Shown piece after piece: positions 24,226-36,943 of a DNA stretch of 64,000 bases. The position numbers and the translations under genes were made by a program. The stretch covers positions 4,033,476-4,097,475 of the forward strand of contig JAFMSR010000017.1 in NCBI GenBank assembly GCA_022818135.1, given 5' to 3'. How positions within the stretch are numbered: the stretch's first letter is position 1; every line of letters starts with the position of its first letter. This stretch comes from Saxidomus purpurata (lineage: Eukaryota > Mollusca > Bivalvia > Venerida > Veneridae). The notes beneath the pieces were generated by a model. That model was not told where the DNA came from, did no database searches, and saw only the letters and a program-made list of their open reading frames with translations.

Positions 24226-24474
24226 TCAAATTTAGTGATAGCTCTAGTTAAAATTGTTATACATGAATAACTATATACCATTTTAGAAATGGCTAGTGCT
24301 GATAAATTGATATGAGACAAAGTCTTTACATGTAGTAAAAAACGACTAAGTTTTCTTTTTTAGTATCTAGCTAGCTTTTAGAATGAAAAGATGAGCTGTT
24401 TCCTACATGCTTTTTATAATATCATTCTTAATTTATTTTAAAATGTTTTAAATCTTTGCTTCAATGTACTGCAG

Positions 24475-24969
24475 GTGCTAAACATTATTCCTTTTGGATG
24501 CGCAACTTGGATCTTGATCCCCCGTGACCTTGTAACCGGCATTCTGGATGGGGTAAGGCGGGTTTGGATGGGCAAAGTTGCTGGAGAGAACCCGCAGTTC
24601 GGGGCCCAATCGTCTTTCACTGTACATTTCTTCATAAGGGGAGTGGAGAGAGTTCAGAGCGTAAACACTCAAGATAGTGGATTACTTTATTCAGTACAAA
24701 GATTTGGAGCAGGACTGGGATGCTCTTTATGGCAGTTTGGAGCCGATATTAAATCATCCGCACAAGTGTTTGGAGATAGTTCCAAGCTTTCTGTACCAAA
24801 ACTTGGAGCAAAGTTGTTCAAGCGCATCAAAAACGGTGGCCCTTGCTCAATCTACTCGTATTGTACAGGGCAGTACGCGGTAAATCAAGATATTAACGGA
24901 AAAGGATCAGTTCAGAGTGCTTTGTCATCCTTGGCGCGTCATCTAGATAGAAATATACTTTGGTTTTAG
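24475..24969 (+). other. Open, less AT-rich block; possible PTP4A leader exon or unassigned ORF
   Basis: After an acceptor-like 'tgcttcaatgtactgcag' there is a frame open for 164 codons, the longest + strand frame outside low-complexity sequence. It has no ATG at its start. Possible donors inside are GATGG|GTAAGG near 24,552 and TACGCG|GTAAAT near 24,879. It contains no domain I recognise; Trp, Gly and Phe recur as 'FGAGLG', 'QFGAD', 'KLGAKL' at similar spacing. Lying 330 bp upstream of the PTP4A start, it may be an untranslated exon. A chance frame of this length somewhere in 64 kb is not impossible. Confidence 0.35.
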
Positions 24970-25302
24970 ATTAGCTCTTCATTGCATCAGAATTAGTGCA
25001 CATAGTTCTATTTATTTATTTGTTCATCTTGTTTTCTTGTTGAAAAAAGATTTTAATTTCTTGTTGAGATCAACAGTTGTATATATCACTTTGTATATAT
25101 ATTACACCAAAGTTGAGAAATTAACACAAATTGTACAGAATTAGAAATCTGTGTGTATAGAAGCTTACAAAGATCTGAAAAAAAAAATCAACAGAATTGT
25201 GCATGTGAATAGCATATTCCTGCGCTACTTTAATGATTGACGCAATACTTGGATTACAACCACATTTGGTGTGAATTCTTTTCTCGGAGTTATTAGTTGC
25301 CA

Positions 25303-25419
25303 ATGTCAAGCAACGTGATGAAGACACGAAGACCGGAACCCGCGGAGATAGATTACAAGAACATGAGGTTCTTGATTATGGATCGTCCTACTGATGCTAG
25401 CATGGACAAATTCATCGAG
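25303..25419 (+). CDS. PTP4A: PTP4A coding exon 1 (residues 1-39)
   Basis: Encodes the N-terminus including [20 protein letters not shown]. The donor is ATCGAG|GTAAGT after a complete codon (phase 0). A possible acceptor TTATTAG at 25,296 would start this exon at 25,297. Confidence 0.95.
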
Positions 25420-28400
25420 GTAAGTGTTTACACAAGATGTAGACAGCCATTCAGTCTTTACAGATACATTTCTTTTTAACATTTTCTATTTTGTGATTAA
25501 TTTCCTGCCCACTGATTTCGTGCAGCATTCACTCCCTGTGCCGCTGAAAAAGCAAAGTATAATCTAGATGATCGAACCCTATTTAGAGGGAAGGGCTGAA
25601 GTATTGTGCTGGGAGAACTCATGAAGCATGATTATCTAGCCGGATAGCGAGGCTATGCCTGCTGATATATATGTCGTAATTGGCTATTCAAAGGATGCAT
25701 CAAAATTAGCCACTCCGGGGAGGTAAATGCTGAGAACAAGTGTTTCCTAAGAGTAAAATTGTCAGTTATGTAACGATCAGTATAGGCTGCTTCAGTGAGG
25801 TGACTGCTTAATTGAGTCGACCACAAACACGGGTTTAACTGTATGTAGGTATGCTTCTCAAATGCCGTCTAGGACTTTTAATTTTGGCAAGTCAAGATGA
25901 TGTAAAGCAGTCATTATCATCTGTTGGATAGATCTAGAGAATTCTTTCATTAATTTCCCTCTTGTGTGTTCTAACATTTTGAATGCAATTTTTACAATTA
26001 AGAATTCATAAAATGCATTGATTTGGACTTATTAGATCACATTCTGTGAGTAGTACCAGTTGACCTAGTTACACAGTGTTTGTATGCTTGTTTTGCAGGA
26101 GTTGAAGAAACGTGGTGCTAAAGATGTTGTCCGTGTCTGTGAACCAACATACAAAACAGACAAGCTAGATATTGAAGGAATTCGAGTGCTGGTTTGTAGA
26201 TTCTATATTTGGACTGCTTTGATGTAGTTGATTGAGACAGAAAAGGGTTGATTGTGAAACTGTCATATTTTCTTCTTTTGTATATAAAGACATGACAATT
26301 TCATGATCAACCCCTTGATTATAGTTTTCAAACTTTGACAAAATTTGGGCTTTTGCTATGGACAAAAAGGATCCTGAAAACTAGTATATGTAAAAGTTTG
26401 TTAGATGAAAGGGACTGTAATGATTATTACGGTTATGTACCCTATATTCCAATACAAAATTACTTCTGGTAGCATACAACTTTTGGATATTTAATTTGCT
26501 GAGAATGACTGACACTTCCTTGGAATCAGCTTTTTTTCCCTCCAAAGCACTTGGAGCGTAAGTGCAGGTGTGACAACAAGGAAAAATATGGTATGCACTC
26601 TTGCATTATATTTCTCGCATATTTATTGCGTTCATTAGCTTAAAATAACCCAGTTTAAAGGAAGCAGTTAAGGTTTTATAAAATGCATCTTTTTTTTCCA
26701 AAATGTGAGTGGCTTAAATAGTACTGCATGTCCTTCATCCACAATTGTTCCATTGGGAAAATACAGGCCTAAATGCCATGAGAAATCTATTGATTCTGAA
26801 CGACAAAGAGCTCCTGCGGGAGACTGATCACAGCAGTCTGTTTCACCAAAAGCTCTTTGATTTTGTTCTGGTTTAATGTCACAGTGTTTATTAATGCTTT
26901 TTATCTTCTGCAAACTTACCACCTAATTCATTGTAAATTAGGGATGATGGATGCATGGTATCATTTGTCAATTTCTCTAAGCTTTGTTAGCTCATCTGAG
27001 CCAAGGGCTCTGGATGAGCTATTAGTATGACAAGCATCCATTGTCAACATTTCACTTAAAGCTCTTCTTCTCTGGAACTACATTTCAGAATTTAACCAAA
27101 CTTGCTCTATAGCATCCTTGCATTGACCCTTTTCAAAAAGAAGAAATTGGTTCTGGTAAAATGCAAAGGGACCACTGTTACTAAAAATAGAAAATGTATA
27201 AATAGCTAAGTCTGCTGTTGGAAATTTACTCAACTCTACACCCTGCATTGACCCCTTCCTTAAAAAACATGAAATTATTGCAGTCCACTACACACAAGGA
27301 CCACTGTTACTACTATACCATTACAGTACTGTAGAGTACCTTGTGGCATAATAACACTTGAAATCCTGCTTAATCAGATGAGCGACTCAGGGCAAACTTG
27401 ATCGTCTTGTATAATATAATGAAGTGTCAAGGAAGATGTTTGGTGCCTCTACTTGCTTTACCATACAGCTTGTCAGTGCTCTACCCAAGTTCCATTCATA
27501 CAGTAACTTCCTGAAAAGGGTGACAAGTGTTTTTGAAATTTAACGCCAGTCTTGCATACAATATTTTAATTATTAATTATCTTGTTATTTAACAGTTTTA
27601 TTTGAGCAAGTGAGACCTAAATGAGATGTTGTGGAAAGGCACTTAATCAAAATTACCAAAGTAATGGGTTTCAAAATTATTTTATCTTGTTTGTCATGAG
27701 ACAGTGATCAAACATTACGCCCACATACAGCACGTACTTGAAATTCTTTATATTTAGATGGGAGATTATGTTCCTATTTAGGACAACATATAACAGCGGA
27801 GTTGAGTCCCTTGTGTGTAAAATTATACAAAAGTTTTCAAAATATTAATGGAAACTCTGTTACTAATACATTAGATAGAGGTAAAAAAAAATCTGTGAAT
27901 AACGGCAGTTTCTGATATTTTGGTTCAATGCAGAAGGAATTGTTTTCAATAATGTGAATATATAAGCTTTCAGGAATGTGAATTAGGGCAGTTTTTGATG
28001 TTTTGGTTCAATGTAGGATTGTGCTCATTAACATGAATTAGGGCAGTTTCCAAGATATTTTGGTCCAATGTAGGATTGTGCTTATAAATTAACATGAATT
28101 AGGGCAGTTTCCAAGATATTTTGGTCCAATGTAGGATTGTGCTTATAAATTAACATTAATTAGGGCAGTTTCCAAGATATTTTGGTCCAATGTAGGATTG
28201 TGCGCTTTAACATGAATTAGGGCAGTTTCCAAGATATTTTGGTTCAATGTAGGATTGTGCTCATTAACATGAATTAGGGCAGTTTCCAAGATATTTTGGT
28301 TCAATGTAGGATTGTGCGCAGTAACATGAATTAGAGCAGTTTCAAGATATTTTGGTTCAATGTAGGATTGTGCTCATTAACATGAATTAGGGCAGTTTCC

Positions 28401-31400
28401 AAGATATTTTGGTTGAATGTAGGATTATGCTTATAAATTAACATGAATTAGGGCAGTTTCCAAGATATTTTGGTTCAATGTAAGATTTGTACTTGTTAGC
28501 ATGAATTAGGGCATTGACTGATATTTTGGTAAATATAGGGTTGTGTTCATTAACATAGTTGGCAATCACTTGTAGATGGTGATCAGCCACTGTGTTATGT
28601 GCAGACTTTGTTAAGCAGCCAAGGTAACTGATGATTGTAACAGACTTCTATCATTCTGGGGGTTTAGTTGATTTATTACCTGTCTTTTACTGTTGAAGCC
28701 GTATTAGCAAGAATTTGGTCATAGAACTGGAGAAAAAATGAACTGGTATAAATTAACTGTGGCACAAGACAGATTAGATCCAGGCTAGATGCTACTTCGT
28801 AATAACATTTGAGGATAAAGGGCTAAATCTACCAGTCTTTTATATAAAGTATTTGTTGGCAGAAGAAAACACACTCTGATATGTTATTAAAAACATACCT
28901 ATACACCAGAGTACATTAACCTGACTCTGTCGGCTAGTGGTCACTGACATGGTTGTGTTAAATAATATGAATTATAAGTGCAGTTTTATATGAAAATATT
29001 GCAGTTATACAATGCAAACTTGGGAAAACATCATGAAAGAAGGCCACAGAAACTGTTGGGTTTAATGTGGTCTACAACACTATGGACAGTATGTATGAAA
29101 TCACTAAACCTCTCATGGATCGAGGGTTGTGGGTTCAAGCCTCCAACTACAGGGGACCTGCCTCCATATGGGAGAAAGTTGGTGATGTCTTAAGAAAGAT
29201 TGGAGTGTAGTACATGATCGGTTAACATCTCACCTGTTGAAAAAAAAGTGCCAAATATTTCAAGCTAAATATATATAATACTTTTGCCAATTGAATACTT
29301 AATACCTCTACCAGTGCAGTTGGGCAAATATGTGAAGTTTTTGGTGAAAGCAATTGAAAAGTTTGTTTAGATCTCTGATAAGCGCTTCAAGTGCATCTGG
29401 CAGAACAACAATAGCGGTGAATTGAGGTGCACCTGTACTCATCTGGTGGCCCTCAGACATTGGCAATGTTGTGAGATCTGCAATCAAGTTATAGATTGTT
29501 TGTTATAGACAAATATGTCACCAGCCTGCAGATAATTTTGTAAATTGGGAAAGCACTGAGGACAGTTTACGCCATTTTTTGTTAATTGGAGAACAGGGCT
29601 TAATGAGATTGTTGGCAGAATTAATGGAAGTTTGTCATACTTGAGGTGGCTGAACATGCTCTATTATGCATACGAAGATAATTTATACACTAATGTATAC
29701 ATGGTATAATGGCATTTTAAAGTTATTTTAGATCTTTGATGCTTCTCGGATCAATTGCAATTTGTAAGCCATTTTTTTAACGGATAGTTGAGGACGACCA
29801 ATAGTCAGTTAACTGTTACTGAAGGTTACTTACGAATAATGTGTATAATTTGTATGTAGACCGTAACCTAGTTCCTCTACCGATCAAGTTATGCGGTTAC
29901 AGATTATATAAACAACATATTGAACAATAACAGACAGAAGAAAACCAAGCAACACTCTTGATGTACTTTGATGTAAGCAGCATTCTCTTGGCAAGTGTTA
30001 CAATGAACACTGCCAGGATTTACCTGTAATATATGAATGGAGAAAAGGTGTTTATTGTGTTTGTTTGTGTTTTGTCTGTTACAAGACATTGGACAGGAAT
30101 TTTCCTCTACAGAAAAAAATCAAAACAAATTGTTATGTTACTAACGTAAGCTGTGGAATTGATACATTTACATAACAATGTAGTACTGTTGTTGTGGTAT
30201 CTAGAAGATCTACATTTCTCTGTTTATCATTACTTTTATTTTGTGATAAAAAAACACATTTTTTAAGATACAAAATTCACTCCCTTTGATGCCAAGAATG
30301 AAAAGGGCTGTTAAAAGGTATTTTGCTGAGGAGTTTTATAATCCTCTGCCTAGTGACTAGGTTGATCTAGTTCCCTTCTTACAATTCCTAGCAGCTTCTA
30401 TTCAAAAGTTTGGCTTCTTCAAATTATATTTTCTGCTCAATTCATTTATTATAAGCTGTACATACATTTCACATCTTAAATAATGTAGCATAAACATGGG
30501 CCCTTTTCTTTAAACGAGTGCACCGAGCTGTTGGCGTATGAATTTATTGTAATGACCCAGTTATGGTCTACTGGAGACTGTTTTCATACTTTTCATAAAT
30601 GGTCAACTGTTGGGGTTTTTTTTGTGAAGAAAGAATGAATTACAAGGCAGAAATCAGGTATCAAGCCTGTACTATATGGCGCCATCACCTAGCAATGCAA
30701 TGTAAGAAAGCCTTGGACAACTTAGCTTCTAAAAGACTCAAAAACTGCTTGCTGTTGACACAGCCCCTTGTGATGTTTCCATAGAGACTAAATAGTTATC
30801 TACACCACTGCCAATTTACTAGATACTGTACCATAGTCTTCTGTGGATGTACATTACCAGTTTTTCCCAATTCTGTGCCTCATGTCCGCTATGTAACATT
30901 CTTTGTAACACTAACTCTTGAAATGTGTTTCCCTTCTTGGAATCAAGAACATGAAACATATGGTGGTAAAGCAGAGACAGGCGTTTTATTGATATTTATT
31001 CTGTTTGTGTTTTGTGTGTGGGTGTGTAGGAAGGTACAATGATCTTGGAACAGAATTACTGGCAATTTTTTTGATAGATTTTCTACAGGAGTAGCATCCA
31101 GAAGCTAGTTTCTAATGTTTCTTAGAATCATGTGACATACTAGACATGAAAGTGTGGGCATCTGTCTAGGAAGACATTATTTATTTTATTTCGTCCGCAC
31201 ATGATATGTCTGTGGCACATCCTGGTAGATTTCCTTTTTAATTTGTGCCTGCTGGAGGCAAAATCATTTATGTGTTGTGACCTTTGTGCACTTCATGTTG
31301 TATGTAAACCAATTTCGAGTAAACATGCTATAATTTTGTGAAAGTTTAGCAAACAGCATGGATTCAAATCTTACTAATTAAATTATATATGGCCCAGTGG

Positions 31401-34400
31401 TGGTTTTTGTGAAGGAAGCCTAAAATGACCATAATGTCCAGACCTCCAAACCATAGTCCCCCCTCTGTTCATTCTTTTCTCTTAGCAGCGGTAGTAAAAA
31501 CAACTAGTTAAGTCCAAAGTGAAGATGGACTTGTCTATTTTAGAAACTTAGTAGGAACAGGGGGTAATATTGCATGCTGTTTCTGGCATGCTTGGAAGTT
31601 CTTAAGGTTTGCTTATTAAGTCTTAATCAGATCTTTTGGATCAGCAAGTTCATGGTTCATTAATAATGTCTGTTGTTCTCTTTGATGCTTTTACATGTTT
31701 TCTGTCATGATTTCTTGATTGCATTTTATCTCTTGCTCCTCAGATCATGATCTGCACTATTGGCTGTTCAGTCAGTCAGTCAGTCAGTCAGTCAGTCAGT
31801 CAGTTTTCAGTGAGCACCCCTATGATCAAATTTATGGTACCTTCCAATCTGAAAAATGGACCAGTCTATTTGAAAATTTTAGGATGATCAGGGTTAGTAA
31901 TTTTATACTGTGTTTCAATTTTAGGATTGGCAGTTTGATGATGGAAGTCCCCCGCCAAGCAAGATAGTAGACGAATGGTTCAACCTGCTCAAGACAAGAT
32001 TCAGAGAGGAGCCAGGCTGCTGCGTGGCAGTACACTGTGTTGCTGGGCTGGGAAGGTAGTTTACATTCTCAAAATTGTTTGCTAAATAGGTCTGATTGAG
32101 TCGGGGCTTGACTGTGGTCGAGTGTTTGGTCACTGACTTGCAATCAATAAAAGCTTTAGCTGATTGAGTGACATAGGTGTGAGCCCCACCATGGCCTTAC
32201 CCTGTATATGAAAAATTTAGCAATATTTCATCGAGGATGGTAGTCTTTTACTGGTCCTTCCAAAGAACCATGGGAAGGTAAGCTGCTCGCCTGTTTATAA
32301 CTTAAACACTGTTGAAATGGGTGTTCAACCCCAGAAAAAAGTTTCTAGCATAACGGATCTGCATTTCTGAGGATTTTACCCATGCCGGAAAAGTCGGTCT
32401 GGCACCCCTCCTGTGCCAGACCACTCCTTTGAATTACTTGTGACGTAAAGTTATAAACATTGTGACGTCACTGTCCCAAACATGATGTATGAATATCGTT
32501 TGTTTTTATATGATCATGCATTATTATGCTCCCCTCGGGGGGAGACATATTGTTTTTGCCCTGTCCGTCAGTCCGTCCGTCCGTCAGTCCGCAGTCCGTC
32601 CGTCCTTTTCGTTCCGGACGATAACTAGAGTTCCTTTTGACCTACAGCTCTCAAACTTCATAGGATGAATGGTCTTTTGAGCAGAGATCCCTATTGTTTT
32701 TGGGGTCAGTAGTTCAAAGGTCAAGGTCACAGTGACCGTTGGTCAATTTCTGTCCGGATGATAATAGAGTTCCTTTTGACCTACAGCCCTCAAACTTCAT
32801 AGGATGATTGGTCTTATAGAGCTGATGATCCCTATTGTTTTTGGGGTCAGTAGGTCAAAGGTCAAGGTCATACTGACCGCTTGTCAATTTCGTTCCGGAT
32901 GATAACTAGAGTTCCTTTAGACCTACAGACCTCAAACTTCATAGGAGATTGGTCTTTTGAGCAGATGATCCCTATTGTTTTTGGGGTCAGTAGTTCAAAG
33001 GTCAAGGTCACAGTGACCGTTGGTCAATTTCTGTTCCGGATGATAACTAGAGTTCCTTTTGACCTACAGCCCTCAAACTTCATAGGATGATTGGTCTTAT
33101 AGAGCAGATGATCCCTATTGTTTTTGGGGTCAGTAGGTCAAAGGTCAAGGTCACAGTGACCGTTGGTCAATTTCTCATTTCCGGATGATAACTAGAGTTC
33201 CTTTTGACCTACAACCCTCAAACTTCATAGGATGATTGGTCTTATTAATCAAATGATCCATATTGGAGTCATCCCAACACACTACAGTTATCATGATTTT
33301 ACATACATTGTAATTTGAGTTGTCTTTCAATAGTGTAAAAAAATCTGACAATATGAACGTTTGTTTTAAGTATCATCAAAATCCTTTAAAGGTTTGAAGA
33401 ATTATGGAGCAGACACAATTTCATTTAATTTCATTTGTGAAACTATATAGATAGACCATCAAGTGCAATTTCGTTGACGCCCGCCTGCCATACGCTGATT
33501 GAATAACCAGGATTTTCAAAATTGAATACCTGGTTAAAAACAAACAGTTTAGGAAGCATCTTCTCATACAACCTTAACAATAGAAACCATCCATAGACAG
33601 CCTTCATTGAAGTGACTACCGGGTATTTACATTATCTTATCTCCATTTCCATTCCTGTTTCCATTCACAGTTATTCTCAGCAGTGGGGGAGACATGCGCT
33701 TTTTTACAAAAGCATCCTCTAGTTTTGAAAAGTTTGCATTTAGAAATCTACTTAAAGTACATGACGGTATGCAGGAAAAAGTTTCAATCATGAGGCTTGT
33801 ATACTGACATGCTATCAGGGGCAACATTTGCTAGTTGCCTTTGGTAGTCTCATTGAGGTGAAGCTAGTGTGCTGCCTTGAGCTCACAAAATCATACCATT
33901 GCATAGCATTTTTTTGCTGAGTCACTGTTCACTGAGGTCTCATTGCCATTGTAGTAAGTGGCACAAACTTACTGACTTCTACATGAATTCTGAAGCAAAA
34001 TGTTATGTACCTGCCTTAAGAATATTCGATTCATTATTCTTGAAATTACATTGTAGATGTAAACGAGTAACAGAAATGTTATTACATTTTACTCTAACTA
34101 TGTCTACTGTTGTTTCTACAGAGCACCTGTTTTGGTAGCCTTGGCGCTGATAGAGTGCGGATTGAAGTACGAAGATGCAGTTGAACTCATTCGCATGTAT
34201 GTATAATTGATGTTATTTTTTTATAGGCGGTCATTCACAAGTGTAAGTGGGGGTGTACTGGATTATCCGCACCCAAAAAGTGTGTTAAGTAGTCATGGCA
34301 ACAATAGGTATTGGTTCTTCCGAGGAACCATAGTTGAGTAAAACTGTCCACCTGTAAAAATGACCAAAATATGGTTGAAACGGGCGTTTAACTTGTACAA

Positions 34401-35074
34401 CAACAACAACAACCTATAATCTCAGTTTGAAAATATTAATGTATACCCTGATAGTAGTTGGTATTTTAGCGTTATGATGGGTGTCCTCTATGGTAAAATA
34501 TATCTGTGTAAAGGGTATAGGATGATTTTCTGACTTTGTATATTAATTGTAAAAATAAATTCCCATTCACCATGATAGCCATGTACTCTTAGGCAGCTTG
34601 TTCTGTCCTTCACATAAAGTAGATACATTATGTATTGAACAGAAACATCTGTTACCTGGAATGCAGGTGATTATGATCAGTTTTTGTGTCACATACTGAT
34701 ATGTTTACATAATATGAACTCAAGCAAAGATTTCAAGGTAAATAAAGGACGTATTGTTATACTAAAAGGAAACCACTGCATAGCCAAGTGGTATTTTGCT
34801 GTGTAGCATGAGTGATTGAAGATTTCCTGGTCTATATCTTGCTGACATGTTATATCAGTGAATTTTTTGTTGAAGGGGAATCACTGCATGTTCTTGTTGA
34901 CATTGTAGTGTAATACGAGTTATTTCCCTTGGTATATTCAATAGAGTATTTGTGTATTGCAGGAAGAGACGCGGTGCTATCAATGCTAAGCAGCTTTCTT
35001 TCCTGGAGCATTACCGTCCCAAATCTAGGCTCAAACCCAGGGGCAATGGACATAAGCAATGTGCTGTCATGTGA
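25303..35074 (+). CDS. PTP4A: PTP4A (PRL) protein tyrosine phosphatase, five coding exons, 175 aa
   Basis: Joined exons 25303-25419, 26099-26191, 31925-32055, 34122-34196 and 34963-35074 give one 175-residue frame, close to the roughly 173 residues usual for the family. Visible hallmarks: the WQFDD loop with the general acid Asp76; the phosphatase loop CVAGLGR at 108-114 followed by Ala115, a PRL signature in place of the usual Ser/Thr; Cys53, the expected redox partner of Cys108; a basic stretch (RLKPR); and a C-terminal CAAX box, CAVM, for prenylation. PRLs act at the inner face of membranes and bind CNNM magnesium transporters, affecting magnesium balance; this is family knowledge. A second in-frame ATG at 25,318 has a better context (GTGATGA), so translation may start at Met6. 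All junctions obey GT-AG. The paralogue number cannot be told. Confidence 0.97.
25420..26098 (+). other. PTP4A intron 1
   Basis: A 679-bp phase 0 intron with GT-AG ends. No repeat or embedded gene was recognised. Confidence 0.9.
26099..26191 (+). CDS. PTP4A: PTP4A coding exon 2 (residues 40-70)
   Basis: The acceptor is TTTTGCAG. The exon reads [20 protein letters not shown] and on to EGIRVL, and carries Cys53. The donor CTG|GTTTGT is weaker than average. Both ends are in phase 0. Confidence 0.96.
26989..27412 (+). repeat. Worn hairpin-ended Helitron-like repeat
   Basis: Starts AGCTCATCTGAGCC with a fold-back to GGATGAGCT and ends near CAGATGAGCGACTCAGGGC. Internal units about 120 bp apart contain 'gcattgacccct' and 'agggaccactgttact'. 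Confidence 0.65.
27979..28557 (+). repeat. Tandem array of about ten units of 54-62 bp
   Basis: Units share 'gaattagggcagtttccaag' and 'atattttggttcaatgtagg' and end 'attaacat'. Length differences come from 'ctcattaacat' against 'cttataaattaacat' endings. The first and last units are the most diverged, as expected for unequal exchange inside an array. Confidence 0.93.
31770..31804 (+). repeat. (CAGT)n microsatellite
   Basis: About nine consecutive CAGT/GTCA units lie inside PTP4A intron 2 close to exon 3. Confidence 0.95.
31925..32055 (+). CDS. PTP4A: PTP4A coding exon 3 (residues 71-114, active site)
   Basis: The acceptor is CAATTTTAG. The exon encodes DWQFDDG through HCVAGLGR; the Arg114 codon is split AG|A across the next intron. 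The donor is GGAAG|GTAGTT. A (CAGT)n microsatellite lies about 120 bp upstream. Confidence 0.96.
32130..32345 (+). repeat. Decayed SINE in PTP4A intron 3
   Basis: The tail reads 'ctggtccttccaaagaacca' and 'gaaatgggtgttcaacccc', matching the copy at 34,221-34,410. A worn B box ('ggtgtgagccccacc') lies near 32,175. Confidence 0.6.
32526..33727 (+). repeat. Helitron-like repeat with GTCC microsatellite and 140-bp tandem core
   Basis: It opens with the hairpin CTCCCCTCGGGGGGAG, then a GTCCGTCC microsatellite (about 32,565-32,605). Five units of about 140 bp follow, each starting near 'ccggatgataactagagttc' (32,616, 32,756, 32,896, 33,038, 33,181). It closes with a short hairpin, GCTTTTTTACAAAAGC, followed by CTCTAG. 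This layout resembles the HINE/pearl-type elements described in bivalves; that name is an inference. It lies wholly inside PTP4A intron 3. Confidence 0.75.
34122..34196 (+). CDS. PTP4A: PTP4A coding exon 4 (residues 114-139)
   Basis: The acceptor is TTTCTACAG. The exon encodes [20 protein letters not shown] and on to LIRM. The donor AT|GTATGT splits the Met139 codon. An in-frame read-through would reach a stop within two codons, which confirms the donor. Confidence 0.95.
34221..34410 (+). repeat. SINE in PTP4A intron 4
   Basis: It contains 'ggttcttccgaggaaccat', 'gtaaaactgtccacctgta' and 'ggttgaaacgggcgtttaac', and ends in a run of ACA units. It shares its tail with the copy at 32,130-32,345. 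Confidence 0.6.
34963..35074 (+). CDS. PTP4A: PTP4A coding exon 5 (C-terminus with CAAX box)
   Basis: The acceptor is GTATTGCAG. It completes Met139, then encodes [20 protein letters not shown] and ends HKQCAVM before TGA at 35,072-35,074. The final four residues form the prenylation motif. Confidence 0.96.
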
Positions 35075-36943
35075 CCTTGTCATTCCTCACTCTGTAGTTC
35101 CCATAGCAACACTCCACACCATAAAACCAGAAATTTGGCAACAGAATTTATCACAGGATACAGTTGTCGCATAAACAAGGGTTCATATTTTAGGATCTGA
35201 CAGATATAGATGGAAGAAGTATTTTTCAAAAAGAAAGATTGGAGAAATAAAGAGGATATTCTTGGTCATGAAACAATATGAAAATTATGTTCATGTATTT
35301 AGTTTTGCCAAAACAACCTCATTTGTAAAGTACATTTATATACTGTATTATGTTTAGTAGCAAAATGTTAAAAGAATGATAGAGTAATAGATAAATATGG
35401 TTCATATTACATCATCGTTTAGATCGAAACTTTAAATTAGGCAGCAGTATGATTGGTCAGCCTAAGGTTATGGCACGTTTAAACAAACACATAAAAACAT
35501 ATATGAATTTATTTCTGGAAAGGTCTCTCTGTTTTTATGGCAGGCTGAATTATAGAAAATACTGTTCAGAATCACTTCAATGCCAAACAAAGTCTAGCTG
35601 GCAGAAGTACTCCCTGTTTTTACACTGAAAGAAGTGGTTTGACCACATTATCATTAAACCCACGTAACTTACAAATTGACCAATGGTGTTCCTTGCAAAT
35701 TTACATGTTTATAACATGCAGCTGTCCTTAAGAATTTAGCAGTGTGATACCTTTGTATGTCAACAAGTCTAGGTATAAAAGTACTATAATGATACACCAA
35801 ATTTGAAAATCATAACTTTCCGTTGAGAAATTGTGTTGTAACATACTTGACCAGCGACACGGGAAAATGGGCCTTCGGACAAAATACGTGGAAACCAGCT
35901 TTCTTGCATATTTGAACAAACAATATTTCAATATCAATATTGAAAAATTTCAGTTACCTACGTCCAGTACATACAAAACTACACCATTTTGAAAAAGTAT
36001 ACCTAAGGCGTCATTGTTCATTCTAAAAATGACGTCACATACCACAATTTGACGTCAAAACTCACTTCAATTTACATGGGCAGTAAACTATTCTGGTAAT
36101 CATTTCCTAACAGCATCATTTATATTTGGTTGCAACAGTATATACTCTTTCAATATATATCATATCTGGTGAAGTAGTTCTTGTCATCTTTCCACGATAT
36201 GCCATTTTTATAGGGTATAGCCAAAATAAAAAAAAAGAATCATTTCAAATCGCTGTTGCCATAGTAATGGTCTTTGAAGATTTTGAAGCAAATAGTATGT
36301 TTCTGTTGAGGAAAATATAGTGGCTATCAGTTTTTATCATTGGTTTTGCATTTAAAGAGGGTGACAAAAATGTAAATTTTATGGGTTTTTTTATCACTTA
36401 TTGTGGAATAATGTAACAAATGTCCGAAGGTACATTTTCGCGCGTCGACGGTCATTTAATTTTTATGTCTGCATTTGCATAGATAGGAGAAAATGATTTT
36501 GACTTTGTAATATGGAGCTAGTGATTCTTTTTGGTATCAAAATCCTATGCATTTTTTATTAAACGTCGGTTTGGAAGGTAGGAGATAGAAAAATACATCA
36601 GTTGTTTAGCAAGACCCTGTTTATTGTTGGCCAACATTAGAATGTGTTTTGAGATTCCAAATTGTATTTCATACATTTTTGTTATGCTGATCAAATGTAT
36701 ATTTATTTCTTACACTTTGGAATAATTACCTGCAATGTATTTATTAGCTTCTTTTAGAGTGAAGTTTTGTGTTAGAAGGCAGAAAGAATTTAACGCATAG
36801 TTTCTTAGTGCCTTGTAAATTGAATATTGAATATAGAAATGGAATTTCCATAAATTCACATTTTCTGTTGACAAGTTACGTAAAATATCTGTATCTAATA
36901 CATATACAATGTACTTACAAAATTGCAGTATCATATGATTTTT
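35075..36943 (+). other. Probable PTP4A 3' UTR and downstream unique sequence
   Basis: No coding segment was seen. Candidate poly(A) signals AATAAA occur at 35,246-35,251 (about 170 bases after the stop) and near 36,225. Two CRE-like TGACGTCA/TTGACGTCA words lie near 36,030-36,057. The true 3' end cannot be fixed from sequence alone. Confidence 0.4.

Larger units (their letters stand above)
26192..31924 (+). other. PTP4A intron 2
   Basis: A 5.7-kb phase 0 intron. It contains a worn Helitron-like repeat (26,989-27,412), a tandem array (27,979-28,557), a tRNA-like SINE fragment near 29,090-29,190 (B box GTGGGTTCAAGCCTCC), one GATCATGATC palindrome (31,743-31,752) and a (CAGT)n microsatellite (about 31,770-31,804). 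The rest shows nothing recognisable. Confidence 0.9.

Noticed and set aside
27979..28557. Regularly repeated units considered as a CRISPR-like array
   Set aside because: There are no unique spacers between short repeats, the units are contiguous tandem copies and the context is a eukaryotic intron.
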